A stretch of 64,000 nucleotides of DNA from Ustilaginoidea virens (Eukaryota > Ascomycota > Sordariomycetes > Hypocreales > Clavicipitaceae), in the NCBI RefSeq assembly GCF_000687475.1, contig NC_057321.1, positions 1,240,001 to 1,304,000 on the forward strand. The letters run 5' to 3'. The notes under the pieces are model-generated. The model was not told where the DNA came from, did no database searches, and saw only the letters and a program-made list of their open reading frames with translations. Positions 1-13,344 of the stretch are shown here, in pieces (the stretch's first letter is position 1; each line of letters starts with the position of its first letter). The translations under genes and the position numbers were made by a program.

Positions 1-489
1 GCAGCTGGCTGGTGGCTGGAACTGGCTGGCTGGCTGGCGGCTGGAACTGGCAAATGGCGGGTGCGTGGTGGTGCGTGGTGCTGGTGTGTAGCGAAAAGAG
101 CAGGGGAAACAGGCCAGCAGCCATGTACAGTACGGAAGGGGTCCAGGGCCTGGAAAAGGTTGGGGGGATTGATAGGAGGGGGGAGGGAGGCACGGCAAAG
201 TGGCGTGGCTCCAGCTGTGGTCTGGTAGACTTCAATGGTAGGTACTCCGTGCATGACTTGGTTAGTGGTCTGAGGTCTGGTTCTCTTGCCCCTCATTGCC
301 CTCATTGCCCTCAAAGCTCGACCCCGCCCCTGATGATGGATGATGGATGATGGATGATGGCTGGGATGGCCCAGTGTCTGTCAAATCAGTGCTGATGCTG
401 CTAAGCGTGAGTGCACGTTGACGACCGAGGCCATTATTCCGTGTTTCTGTGCCCTTGATCCTCCGAACGACAAGGCCGGGCCGGGTCGG

Positions 490-544
490 GTCAGGTCAGG
501 TCAGGTCAGCCCAGCCCAGCCCAGCCCAGCCCAGCCCAGCCCAG
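490..544. repeat. Pentanucleotide tandem repeat
   Basis: TCAGG units run directly into about seven CCCAG units. This is a simple tandem repeat with no coding signal. Confidence 0.85.
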
Positions 545-786
545 GACCAAACACGACGAGCTGCTGACAGACGGACAGGACAGGACAGGACAACCTGGGC
601 TCCCCACGGCGCCAGCCATGATAACGATGTTCGCGCGCTGTGTGCTGGCTGGCTGGCTGGTGGTGGGTTGGTTGGAGCTTTGGGCTGGGGCTATCGGCCG
701 CTCATGTGGGGCCCTCTCCCGTCCCTGCATCATCGCCTTTGAGTGGTCGAGGCGTGTCGAGCCGTGTCGAGCCGTCCAGCCGAGCC

Positions 787-858
787 TGCCTCTGCCTCTG
801 CCTCTGCCTCTGCCTCTGCCTCTGCCTCTGCCTCTGCCTCTGCCTCTGCCTCTGCCTC
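787..858. repeat. (TGCCTC)12 hexanucleotide microsatellite
   Basis: Twelve uninterrupted copies of TGCCTC. All frames through it are open, which creates several long but spurious Leu/Pro-, Cys/Leu- and Ser/Ala-rich ORFs on both strands. Confidence 0.95.
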
Positions 859-3155
859 TTGTCAAAACAGTTCTGGTTGTTCCCAAGTCCCGTCCCGTCC
901 CGTCCAACCCGCTCTGTCAACAAGAAAAGGAAAACCCAATGGCGTATCCGTACACAACCACCCCAAGTTCCCCAGTACCCGTGTATGGCTTCTTTGACGA
1001 CAAAAAGGGGTACAAGTCCTCTTCGGGCCTGCTCCATGGGTAGGTACTCTTCTGAAATTGCCATGCTTGCTTGCTTGCTTGCTCGCTCGCTCGCTTGCTT
1101 GCTTGGTCGCCCCGTCATTTGCCAAGGGGGAAAAAGGCACGTCGTCGTCCACACGCACACGCACCCAGCTCAGTCCAGAATAGAATCCAGATCCCAGGCC
1201 CGTACCGAGGCACATGTAGCAAATTACCCGTCCGGTCTGTGGGGGGGTTTTGTTTTATGCATTCTCTGGTTAGCGGTCCATGTACTCCGTAATGTACCTG
1301 CAAACCCCATCCCATCCAGTGTGACAAAGGTCACGAAACGTTCCTGGCGATTGATGCTCAATTCTGTCAACAGAGTTTTTCTATTCTTGGCGCTATCAGG
1401 TCAACCCTTCCGGTCCCCTTGTACGTCTGCAACCGATGCTCATTGGCGGCCAGAGATCCCGGGAAGCCTCGTTTGCCAGCAAACGTCAACGTGCCGAGTA
1501 CGTGGCCCAGTGCTTATAGACAGTGCGACATCCAGCTTTCGAGCGGGCGATTTGCGCGACTTGCTTGGCATCTTGATAACGTCGACGTCGGTTTCGAGCC
1601 AGCGAACCCGCAATCCTGAAATGCCGCCCCCTGTGCAAAGTAATAAGCGTAACCACAACCCGGGTGCCGCCGTGTTTCCCGTCCAGCGTTGTCTCTCCGA
1701 AATGGTTTGTCTCGACTTCTTTACGTCTGCCCCCCCTCCCTTCTCCTCTTCCCCCCCCCCCCCCCCCCCCCACCCACATCATCCCCCATCCCCCAACCGC
1801 CACCCGGCTGGCTGCCGGCTCAGTGTCCCCAGTTTTGGACCAAGTCGGCGTGACCTTGGGCTTTCCGTCTAGCCACATGCTTACTATTTGATGCGCTGGC
1901 GCTGGGCGGAGGATGTTGGCTTTCCCCATTTGGGTTTCCTTGGAGCTGCGCCCATAAGGGCCGAGTTTCAATGGATCATGCTCCACAAATTGGGAATTGG
2001 GCGCCCGTCATCTCTCGCCATCGCGCTGCCAACTTGCCGCCGTCGTCGAAAATGGCAGCAAGTGGCAGGGGTGGTCAATGGGCGATGGCGGAGGGCGGAG
2101 GGCGGAGAGCGGAGAGCGGAGAGCGCAAGTGCTGCTCCATCAACACCATAGCAAAGCCACTCAACAAAATGGCTTCCGTTGGTGATGTGAATATCGCACG
2201 TCCTACGCTGCCCAAAGAGTAAGCAGATACTGTGCCGGGCCGGAATCGATCAAGCAAGGCGCGAGACGAGACGCCCAACTGGCTTGCGACACGGCAGGGG
2301 AGGGGGGGGTCAATATCTTACTACGCGCATTCTCAACCGGCATGGGGTCCAGGCGGCCTGCCAGGGATCTCAGTGATTGAGGGCACAACTAAAAGTTCGA
2401 GTTCCAAGCATCATGGCCTGATGGGTGTACTGTGCGTCTTGTTGTTATGCTGCAAGATAAAGCAGATTGTGCTCGACCCTACATGCGTCAACCCAGCTGT
2501 AGCCCGTATCTATGTCGGGGTAGCAGTTTGCCGCCAACCTCTAGGGTTTCGGACCACATAGAGACGGTCCATGAAGGAGGGACCGCCGTGAAACCGACGT
2601 AGCGAATCTGCCATGCTGAGCTAGGTTTCATGCCTTTCTTTTTTTTTACTTGTCGCCTGACTTTACAAATGCAGCACCTAAAGGCGTTTAGCAAAACAAG
2701 TTTGCAAAAACAAGGGCAAAGAGGAAAGCAAAAGAAAAGGAACAAGGGGGGGGGAAATAACCTAGGCTGACTCCAAGCCTTGAATCAGCTTGTTGCTTTT
2801 TGCTCCAGATACTAACCATGTTTCAAATCGGCCATTCATCTATCGCCCCCACTTCGATTTCCCTGACTCGCCTCGCTATACCCGCCTCTACCCTGCCGTC
2901 TTACCTCGCGGCTATGGCTATGTTGCTTCGCTTTTGGCTGCATTTCGCTTTTTGCTTCTGCCCATCCATGCAAGATATACCTTCGGCCATCTTCTTTGCG
3001 GAGACCGCAGGGACACACAGCTTAGTCGCAAACGCTTCCAGATGATATGTGAATCGACAATTCCTACTCCGTAAATGACATCCCGACACTGTCGTGAATG
3101 TTCCAAAGGAAAGGTTGGCGAGTGTGGGGACCAAGCCTTGGTGCCCACCAGTTTC

Positions 3156-3403
3156 ATGCAGAGCTCCTAAATCTCTGGTTCAAGACAGATGAGGAGATAA
3201 TGTCCGGTAGTTTGTAAACGCATCAACCCCGCAAAGCCTGCAGGCCAAGAGTACCCAGCTTTCGTCTTCGTCATACAACGGTTTTATGCAGAGCTCGACG
3301 ATTTGATTCTCCAAAGGGAGGCGATGAGATAATATCCGATAGTTGATGCAACTCATCAACCGCGCAAAATCCCCACCTCAAAAGCCGCAAACGCAGCTTT
3401 CGT
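3156..3403. repeat. Diverged tandem duplication, about 130 bp period
   Basis: Two copies begin with ATGCAGAGCTC at 3156 and 3286 and end with CAGCTTTCGT near 3265 and 3403. Between them they share GATGAGATAATATCCG-like and CATCAACC-CGC-like blocks in the same order. The copies are clearly diverged, so the duplication is old. No protein is encoded that I can recognise. Confidence 0.75.
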
Positions 3404-6400
3404 TATGGCGATGACCAAAATAGAAGTTGGGCTAAATGAGCCTTGCTGGTGCTTTCCCGGGGCCTTCCTTTATTTCCAGGAGCAGGGAGAGAGGCCGTCG
3501 GCAAATGCCCAGTCGGGACTCGGGAGAGTGCATCGTAGTATGTACTAGCTAGACCTAGCTCCCCGTCTGACCATGTTCCCCGCGTCATGCATGGCGGCTA
3601 TAGAACCTGTAGGCGGTACAGCACGTACAGCACGCTGCTGGTGGTGCCTTGCAATCACCACGGCCAGTATTGCCACCGGCAGGTTTTCAGGTCCGACATC
3701 CGTCCGCACGACATTAACTGGTGCGTTTGGCCGCTTGGCCATTTGCGGTTGTACACTGTACTTTGTTGCTAACCCGTGGCCATCTGGAAGGGGTTATCAA
3801 TCCTGCAGTTGAAGCATCGGTTGAGCGTGCATTCTAAACTTGAATCTTGCATCTCGTCAGGGATCTTCCTACCAGCATATGAGGCTTGTCAGCAAAACAT
3901 GGGGCTGGACAGAAGCCAACAAAATATCAAAAGTGGGGGGCTCGCCACCTGGACATGGTCGAAAAATTTCTAAAAACAGACCAATGTCAAGAAAAAAATG
4001 CAGGCAAAGTTGCGAGAGCACTCATTCTCTACTGTTATTAGTTGATCCAACATCGACACAGTGCAGGACAGGAAGAAAACTACCTGGGACGGATCTGACT
4101 TGAAGATGCGTCCTCCTGCACTGTCGCATGGTGCCTGGTATCCAGTACCTACATACATGTATGGCACCGTGGTATCAAAGTCGATGGCAAGGAGGTGCCT
4201 CTGTACCTACCTACTGACGTAGTCCGTAATGGTCATGCATGCAACACAAGCCGGAGTAAGGTTATGCCTGTCCTGGCTTGCCGTGTCGTTTCGATACCCG
4301 TATGTCCGTAACTGCCGTGCATGATGCATCCAGAGTGGGAAAGGAAAAGAAGTGAACGAGGGTGGCCGTTTCAGGTGGCTCGAGGACCGACCCGCTCAAC
4401 ATCCTCAAGCTTCCGAGATGAGTATCGGACGCAGTTCGTTACTCTGCGTGGGTCGCTGTAGTATGCTTGCTGTGTAGTCCGTACACTGTAGAGTACGGAC
4501 CAGATCCGAGATGAAAAAAAAAAAAATAGTTCTGATAATGATAACGTCAGTTGACCAGCATAAGTCTCAGTTGTCTTGGCAAGACTAGCTCGAGGCACGT
4601 CGCGAAACCCCTGCCGTAAGCGCATGAATGGGCGTCAACCAACCTTTCTCGTCTTGTTGCTTTCTTTTTTCTTTTCTTCCTTTTTTTTTTGGCCATGTGG
4701 CTACGTTGATACAGCCATCCGTCGTTTCTCATTGGGACCATGCCCGTCTCTCCAGTTACCTCTTTCAGGTAGCAGTTTAATGAGTACCGGGCGGCGTAGA
4801 GAGAAGAGAAAAGCGCGCCATGGGTCGCTGCACGTCTCAACGTCGCGCGTCGCTTCATCAAGATCAGCGCCAATCTTGCATAACGATTCTGGTGATGGCG
4901 TTTAGTCTGTCCGTCTGCATGCACATGTGCGCACGACGGGAAAGGTGCAGTTCCACGCAGATGTGAGATACGCCCACAGACTGTACGATCCGATCCGTGG
5001 CCACTTCTTGAATTCCGTGGAAAACATTCTCGCTCCCAAGCCCTCGGCAACACCACAGGTGCTGACACATGAACCAATTATTTCGCATATTCGTAGCGTT
5101 CGGTACACAACTCTCTTCGTCACGTCTCTTCCTCCTCCGAATAGGATCAGTCACTAGTGGCAGTAGACTATCAGTCGGCCAACCCCCGGACTACAGCGAG
5201 ACGTCAGCAGGTAGGCGGCAAGGACTCTGGTCTGTACTATGTCAGTATGTACGTACTACTACGGAGTAGCGTATGACAGTCCAGTTGGCCAGGGTTTGTT
5301 GTGGCTGAGACGGTGCAGCTGGGATGTCCAGGCGCGCTTCCTCACCGCTGTTCTGTAAACGAAAGCCGGAAATCCATGCACCCACTTCGAGCTGCCTCTT
5401 GAGCCTCTTGAGCCGCGGTTCCACGGATTACCACGCTTCAGTTCTGAGGGGACCAATGTTTCAATGACTTGACTGTCACTGGACCATGTTCTGGGCCTGT
5501 CCCGGTTATCATCAGTGGCGCCCGAACCGCTTGGCCTGATTTCTCAAGGCAGCATGCGATTCTCACCCAGATGCAAGCCCTATAGCAAGTTTGTGAAGAT
5601 TCTCTTGGTATCCGCCCTGGGTCCGTTAATGGCAGCAGTCCGTGAGAGGTTGGCACCTTGTGGGGCGAATGAATAGTTGGCTGATTTGCAGAGCAATCAG
5701 TCACTGTAAGATGATGTGGAAAGTGGGTTAAAGTCTCGAAATGTAAAGACGGAATCGCTTAAGCACGTGTCATGTTTTAATCGTGCTCCGGGCAGTTGTC
5801 AGGTTATGGAGCAACGGCAATGAGGCAAAGATTCGAAATTATGGAGGCACGCTCACAAACTTCCGAGTATGGACGTTCCTTCCGCGTCAACTGTCCGTAG
5901 TTTTGCGTCCTTCCCTTGGAGAACACTGTCAGTTCCTTCCTTTGGCCCGTCAGGCCCACGGACTTATTGCAGCCAATTATTCGAGGTCTGTCGTTTACAA
6001 GGCAAATTTTGAATAGCTGCCTCAGGCGACTTTGGGGGAGACTCTTCTCTAGAGCAGTACTCCGTACAGCCGCCTCAAACCAGCATGTCAAAAGACGCGG
6101 CAGGAGCCAGCCCCTTCAACTGAACGATCGCAAGTTGCAAGTCCATCGTCAAACTCAAGTGCAAGTGCAACCAACGGGCTCACAGACCCGCAGCCAAGGT
6201 GTCTCAAGCTCAGCTCGTTTCATTTACGAACACATGGCCAAACATCCGTCCAAGGACTGGCATTGTCTCACACCACAGCCACGCATGAATCTAGGTGCCG
6301 TCGACAGTGGCAGTAATCTTGAACGACCTTTCCATCTATGAGTACAGCATGGCAGGGACGAGTAGCCAATGCGACGACAGGATATTTGAGATGGTTCATG

Positions 6401-9165
6401 ATTTCATTTAAATCAACCCATAAACAGAAAGACAACCTGGTACGTATAGATCTGGTAATCTTGTCTCGATGACATCTCATACATGCACCGTACCGCAGTC
6501 CCCAACCTCCCACTGCGGTTGTAGCCAGGCCGTAGCCTGGTCTGCCTAGCGCCGAAGCAGTGCCAATTTTGTCCGTACCTCCTCGATCAAATACGATGGC
6601 ATGGGCCGCATGGTGCAAGAGGCAAGCATCAAATGACGACACGTCCAATGTGGACGCACCGTTACCTCCCTAAAGCAAGCAGTCGTCGTCATCATCCATT
6701 ATTATATGGCAACAAGTGTATTTCTGGCGTTGAACCTGCGAGGAATGGAACGAATCAAAAACGCAAAGCGTTCAGTCGCTCACCACAAATACCGTGTTGA
6801 TATCAGAAAAATATAGCATACCTTGTAAGTATCGGTCCTGGATGGAAAACCGCCACCGCCCTAACAAAAACGGATTCTTTCCGGTGTATCAGCGGATAAC
6901 ACGACATGGATGTTAATGCGAACCACAATACGGGTTACCAATTTCATGGTTATACCATTCCGTTTCTTTTTTTTCTCACTTTTTAAAAAAAAAAAAAATA
7001 AATAAAATTGCGGCTTACATGTTTCGCTCTCCATCAGCCAACCCAAGGTCAGCTTGAGGAGGGCACGCATCTTGCAAGCCCTCCTGTCATCCAACCGGGA
7101 TGAAGACGATATTGGCTCGAGCACTTGCATGACACGCACAGCGGGTATGTAGGTCTAAAACAAGGCGAATCAAAAATCTTGCTCTCAGCAGCCACGATAG
7201 ACAAGGGTCTCCATGTTCGGCCGTTTCGAATGCTGGTGGTTGTGGAAATTGCCAAAGTACAGTGACAAGCCCAGCCGTGCCAGATTACTCCGTGGGTCGT
7301 ATACCTGCAAGCTCTCGTTGCCGTGAAGAACATCCAGGCTTTTTCGGCGCGGCCAGCAACTTGCTATGAAACCAAGCGGGATAATCGCAACTGACTAAAA
7401 GCGCAGGTAGGAATCAGATATCCAGAGTTTGAGATCCGCCCACCACCCCTCGAAATATCCACATACAGCCACACCGATATTGATTACCTCGTCAGCAAGC
7501 TGTGCAAGTCTCGGTGGAGATGGGTGGTCTGGTTCGTTCGTTGTTCGTACATTAGCTTTCCCGTTTCTGCTGATGCCGGATGTGAGGGTGGCACTTCCGT
7601 CCGCAGTCGCAGCGAAACGAGGTGGGAAGGTTCAAGCCGCTGGCCTATCTCTGCTGACCAGCTGTTGAAGCAAATCCACCATTTGTGTTCCATACGATGA
7701 CCATTCCGGTAACGTGATGGGTGTCAATATCATGATTATCACGGAGTTATCCCACCAAGCAAATCCTAGCCCTTTCTTTTTGGGTTTTCTTTTCCGGTGA
7801 TTTTTTTCTTCTTTTACCTTTGTCGATTACTTCATTTTCAGCTTTCCGGCTCGTGCACTGACCAGGAATCCAAGGTTTACTTGCTCATTCTGCGCACTTG
7901 TCGAGTGAGCCCGTCATACGGAGCATAAATGTCAGCGATTGGCCGGCGATTGAAGATTCGAGGTCGAAAGTCTCGCACATTCGGAGCGCGCTATGCGGGG
8001 CCGAGATTACAAATGGATGGCCTGTTTCTTTGAACAACGCATCATCCTGGACGACTTTGACCAGGACTCCAGTCTCCAAGTGCGTGAACCTTGCAACAAG
8101 TCGGAATTGGCCAGTCGCCGACGGCTGTTGGGGCCAATAAACGCTCACCACGTCTTCTGCCACACCCACGGCGCAACTGCCATTGTCCCTCAATTCAACT
8201 TATCCCAGGCAAGTTGGACGGGTCAATCTCCGGATGATCTAGTCCGTAAGTAGTCCCTGTCGGGGCGCAGCTTGCCATTCCTCTGCGTCACGGAGCAGTC
8301 CATGAGCAAATCATGTGTGGTGCTCGTGCTGATTCCGGGGCCACCAATAGAGATTCTGTTCCGTCAGGAGGGTTACATTACAACGCCTTAAAGAAGCTGC
8401 ATGAAAATACTCATCCTCTCTGCCAATGGGCTCTTGCCATGTTTTTGCCGACTCGTCCTCTGCCATTGGTATCAGAGTCATGCTAGCCACACAAAACCTC
8501 CGATACCGAGGTACAAGATGAGCTTTTTTAGACCGGTCACACAAGCCGGAACAGGTCTGTGTTGAAAACAAGCTTGATAAATCCTGTGGGCTGAGCTTGG
8601 GGCTAGGTGCGGGCTTTCAGACTCATGTATACAAACTACGGGAGTCTGGACTACGGGCTGCAAACTACTGGTTGGAGCCCACTAACGAGACAGAGAACCA
8701 GCTCCTCCACAGGTCGGCTCGGGCCTACACATGAATGCCTGCGTGGAAGAACGGTCCCGCCACACATGGAAGGCCCGGCCTGTTTCCTTGCCTCCACTCC
8801 CGCTGGACAGGCGGGTGGGAAATGTCTCGCCTGAAGCTAGCGTGACGCCTCCTCCCTTGACCTGGGATAGCCCCCATAACGGTCAACCTGCATCCCGGGG
8901 CAGATGGAGCCGTCGCCAAACCTCAGTTGAGCCAGCCCAAGGCTATGATTATTTATTTGCTCCAGGCTATCTATGCCTAGGCCTGGAAACCAGCATGGCG
9001 GCCCTGCTCTTAGGCTTTCTCATCAGCAATCATGAACAGAGTTGTACTCGGATCATGTTGCAGGGGCTTCCCGCTTGAGCCTATGAAACGAGAAGTCGCA
9101 CGCACGAGGAAGTTGACGTCGAAACTGAGGTCCATCACAATGTCTCGTAGACCTGTCCCCGGCGC

Positions 9166-9248
9166 CGATCCGATGCCGATGCCGATGCCGATGCCGATGT
9201 CGATGCCCGATGCCCGATGCCGATGTCGATGTCGATGTCGATGCCGAT
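9166..9248. repeat. GATGCC/GATGTC microsatellite
   Basis: Imperfect hexanucleotide array of GATGCC and GATGTC units with small length variants. It produces Met/Pro-, Asp/Val- and Arg/Cys-repeat ORFs in different frames, which I treat as artefacts. Confidence 0.9.
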
Positions 9249-12200
9249 GGAGACGGTGTTGAAGGTGTTAAAGGTGATATATATAGCATGCACTCTCTAA
9301 TCGTTTTGAGTTCCCGTTGCTGGATGGAAGCCGGTCGATGCCGGTTACGAGAAACAAGTTTGGGCGGAATGCAAAGCGTCGAGAAAGGAGAGGGGGGGTG
9401 TGGTGGGGAGCAACCCGCTCGCCCAACATGGATGGTCCAGAGCTCATGCGACTGCTACAAGTACAAGTACACGGGCAACGACTATCAGGGGGCATTCTGC
9501 TTGTACCCGGGACGTCCCTTTGAAAATCTCGCGGCAGATTTCCGTGATGGTGGACAGGGTTATGCCTCCACCATGGTCGTGGCAGGGGGCCAGCCAGATC
9601 TGCTCAGATTACAGGATACAGGTTACAGATTACATGTTACGTACAGACGGCGGAAGGGTTGTGACGAACGGATAGGAGAGCATGCGCAGGAGGATCAATT
9701 GGCCTTTTGGCACGGAGCGGCTACGCACGCAGGAGCGGAACAAGTTGGAAGATTGTCTTGCCGTCATGCCACATGTGAAGGGAGCCGCCGATGAAGAAGA
9801 CGAATCCACAACCGGGAGACCATGAAAAGAAGAAGAAGGAAGAGAAACAGCATGCACAGCGGTCACAGCCCGGGCTTGACTCAGCAAGAGTGCTCTCACG
9901 GGAAGTTTGACAGCCCTTTACCAGATGTTATGAAGCTGCCAATGCTGGCGCCTGCAGCATGCTGGGCAGTGGGTGCATCACTGCATTAGCTCTCCCGCCC
10001 GGGCGAGCCATGACAACACCAGTTGACGTTGCAAGTTTGTAACCGTCCGTGGACTGGGTGACTGGGCCGTCTGGGGTAGTCGAGCTTCATCGAACGGCAC
10101 CCCCCTCCCCCCCAGCCTCCCCCCCCCCCCCCTTCTCTTCCCCAAAAAAACGCCTGTTTTGCGCTGGAAGCATCAGTCTGCAGTCTGGGCCATCCGGCTG
10201 CAAGGCTGCCGCTCCATGCAAAATGCGTGACGGGCCAGTGCAGGACTCGATCCGTATGCAAAGGACCTACATACATCTATCTCGGGGTCCTAGGCTGCCG
10301 CTGTACATGGCATGGCAGGCTGGCATGGAACGGGGCCAGGCAGCAGAGATTTGCTTTTTTCCGAGTTTCCTTTGCCCGCAGGATGCGATTCTATTCCAAG
10401 CGAGGAAACCGAATAATAAATCACAATCAGAATCGAATAAAGGAGATCCCGACGACAAGGTTGGCGGCAAAGCGAAGGGGGAGGGCGCGACGGATTCACC
10501 GAGGCGTTGTCGGAGCACAAGTGCTCAAGCCAACCAAGGCGCGGAAGTACATGACAACCCAACTGCAGTGCAGGTATGATGCGCATACGGCAGAATTCCT
10601 TCATCATTGTCAAGCCAAGCCACAGCTTGATTTTCGCCCAAGAAACAAGAAACTCAACTGCTCGTGCCGCGGACGAGCAACCCGACGCTCGCTCGTCTCC
10701 AAGCACCATATTCCGCCCCCCCCTCCCTCAGCCCAGCCGCCGCCACCACAGCACGAAGGATGGGCTTTCGTTTGCTCGACTTTTCAGTCCAATTCTGTCT
10801 CGCGGCCAGCCATTTCGCAATCAATATCCCGTCGGCCCCGAAAATAGGTGGTTGGCCGCAGGACCCAGGCGGGACAACCCACAGGGGATACAGTACATAC
10901 CCATGCCCAACATGGGACATGGGTGGGGAGGAAGGGGGGGAGGTTGGAAAACGAAAAACGAAAAACAACCCACGGGACGGCCGGGGGGAGGGGGGGGGAC
11001 CTATTTCAGATGAGTAATACCCTTCCTCTGACACCCTTTCAAACGAGAGCTAGTAGTAGCCGTTTCCCCTTCTAGTCCCTTTGGGGAGAGTGGGCGTGGC
11101 GGTGAGCAAACGGGCGTTTGACGCAGGGACTTTTTTTTTTTTTTTCCCTCCCTTTTCTGCCCCCTCGCTTTTCGTCTTTATTTTCATCGCGTCGTCATTT
11201 GGCAAGCACGGCAGGATCTGGCGGGCATGCTAGCAGCTAGCCCATGCGAACGGGCGGCAAGATTCACGTCCGCCAGAGGCTCCCTCCCCCCTCCCGTTTG
11301 TTTTCTCGCGGCAGCGTCTCGCATGGATGGGCCTGGGGGCCGAGCTGCCGCATCTTGGGATCTGGCTGGGGCGCTGCGCATCATGATTGCAGGGCGTTGC
11401 ATTGCGTTGCAGCGAAGCGGAACCTACGGTTATTCCAAAACCGGCGTCTGACTGACCTGCCACTTCGGATTGCTTTTCGCTGGGGCGGATACGTTCTTGC
11501 CCGTGGATGGATAGTTAACAGAGAGTATGTTCAGCAACCCTGGGAAGGCAAAAAAAAGAAAACCAGCGCCAGGCAGGGGGTCGATCCTTGACATGGATGA
11601 TGGGACGGCGGCGACAAGTCGGCGTAAGCGAGCAGCCCAGGTCCATGTCGGTCCGGTGTCTTGCAGCGAATTGTACATGTGTCTCGTCTCGCTCGAGTCT
11701 CTCGACTCTGCTGTTGTTCATGGCAGGCATGGTGGGGAGGGGGGTTTGAAGCTGGGCCCCATGCCTTGGCTGCAACTTGTGAGGATATTCCGGCTGGGCG
11801 GCGTCGGGATAACCCTCGGGCCCGAACGAAGCCGTGCCTCTCTCCTCTGTCGACGGCAACGAGTCGTCGAGTTAACTACGTGGTAACAACATCAATACCT
11901 TGCCGCGAGAGGGCAGACGCAAAAGACGGCGGCGGGCGGGCGGGCGGTAATGCGCTGCGCGACGTCAGGTGGTGGGGGGGGGGGGCGGGCAGGGCTGCGT
12001 CGTTGGGGGCGGCACACGCGGAAGCCCATGCCCATGTATGTATGTAGGGTCTGCAACTGACCACGTCGCATGATGCTCATGTCGGGAATGGGTGCAGCGG
12101 TGCAGTGGTGAAGGGTACGAGGTGTCTGTCGTCTGTTGCTGACGAGTCTGACGAGGGAGGAACGTCTTTTGCCGCCGCGGGTCGGGCAGGTCAGTGTGCG

Positions 12201-12321
12201 GACAGGGTCTCGTGACTTGAGCGCAACGCAACGCACCGTGCTGCTGCGCTGCCGGGTAGGCAACCTGCAGCTGGCAACCTGGCAGCCGGCAGCTGGCAGC
12301 CGGCAGCTGGCAGCTGGCAGT

Positions 12322-12545
12322 TGGCAACAAGGACGACGACGACAACAACGACGACAACAACGACGACAATAACGACAACAAGAATAACAACGAGAATAAC
12401 AACGAGAATAATAACATCGAGAATAACAACGAGAATAACAACGAGAATAATAACATCGAGAATAACAACGAGAATATCAACGAGAATAACAACGACGATA
12501 ACAACAACAATAACAACAACAACAAACACTACTACTACCACTACC
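12322..12545. repeat. AAC/GAG-AAT trinucleotide-based minisatellite
   Basis: About 220 bp of ACG/AAC triplets followed by higher-order units of the type GAGAATAACAAC, some with an added AATAACATC. It lies about 80 bp upstream of the ATG of the BRCT gene, so it is probably in that gene's promoter or 5' leader. The long Thr/Ile-rich and Val-rich ORFs across it are repeat artefacts. Confidence 0.9.
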
Positions 12546-12621
12546 TAACCTAGCCTTGCATCCCGCTGACGCACTCCGCCCACGCACGGCGGCAACGCAC
12601 AGCGGCATTGACAGACCCGAC

Positions 12622-13344
12622 ATGCCGTCGTCCCGCAGCGCCCAACCCGGCCCCAGAGCCGCCCCCTTCGACCCCTGGACCTGCGCCTCCACCGGCCACC
12701 AGGTAGCCGATCGCCGCCCCGACCCGGCCTGGCGAGACCTCCGCGACCGCCGACTCAACACCCAGCTGAGAGGCCTCCCTGCGCCCGCCGCCGCCAATCG
12801 CCGCACCGTCAGCGTGCTGGCCATGCTCCACCGCCCCGGGCTGATGGCCGCCGCCGCCGCCGCCGCCACCCCGGCCGTCCGGGACGTCTCGCCGTCGCTC
12901 CCGCCCCCCCGTCCCAGGGGCCTCTTCGCCGGCACGACCGTCCACGTCAGCGGGAGCACCCTGCCGCTCGTGTCGGACCACCGCCTCAGGCACCTCCTCG
13001 CGCAGAACGGGGCCACCGTGTCGCTCCGGCCGGGCGGCCGGGCCGTCACGCACGTCGTCCTGGGGGCCGGCCTCGCCGCCGGCAAGCAGGAGCGGGAGGT
13101 GCGGCGCCTGCGCAGCCGCGTGCGCTACGTGCGGGCCGAGTGGTGAGTTGGTCTTTTCTTTTTTTTTTTCTTTTTTTTTTCTGCCGCCGTGCCTTTGCCG
13201 TGCCTTTGCCGTGCCGGGCCGCTGACGCGTTGTTCCAGGGTGCTCGAGAGCCTCGCGGCGGGGAGGCGCCTGCCGGAAGGACCGTTTGCCGTGGGCGTCG
13301 CGGCGGCCAGCGGGCAGGGGAGCGTGTACGACGCCTGCAAGTGA
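12622..13344 (+). CDS. Small BRCT-domain protein
   Basis: Two exons, 12622-13142 and 13239-13344, separated by a 96 nt GTGAGT..CCAG intron whose interior is mostly T-rich. The product is about 208 residues. After a basic, proline-rich N-terminus with a FDPWTCASTGHQ-type block, a single BRCT fold is visible: a GLFAGTTVHVSGST strand, the LRHLLAQNGATVS helix and strand, a THVVLGAGLAAGK segment, and across the splice junction the WVLESLAAGRRLPEG motif with the hallmark BRCT tryptophan. BRCT domains bind phosphopeptides or partner proteins in DNA repair and checkpoint signalling, but with only one domain I cannot name the pathway. The ATG at 12622 is used because the frame further upstream has no ATG. 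It ends in YDACK, and is convergent with the downstream acyl-CoA synthetase. Confidence 0.8.

Larger units (their letters stand above)
1..12621. other. Gene-poor left flank
   Basis: I find no conserved protein, RNA gene or transposase here on either strand. Open frames are short, overlap each other on both strands and are often driven by simple repeats. The least repeat-like anonymous frames are on the minus strand at 7885-8193 (102 residues, start codon unclear) and around 8311-8571. Neither resembles a family I know, and I do not call them genes. Composition is uneven: roughly 2.5-8.5 kb looks less GC-rich than the coding part of the window, while 1-2 kb and 10-12.5 kb are GC-rich with C and G homopolymers. 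Such a stretch could be a gene desert, an old degenerate insertion, or the home of unrecognised lineage-specific small genes or noncoding RNAs. Confidence 0.6.

Noticed and set aside
640..1872. 410-codon plus-strand ORF in the left flank
   Set aside because: Kept open by the TGCCTC microsatellite and C runs; no ATG-anchored conserved sequence.
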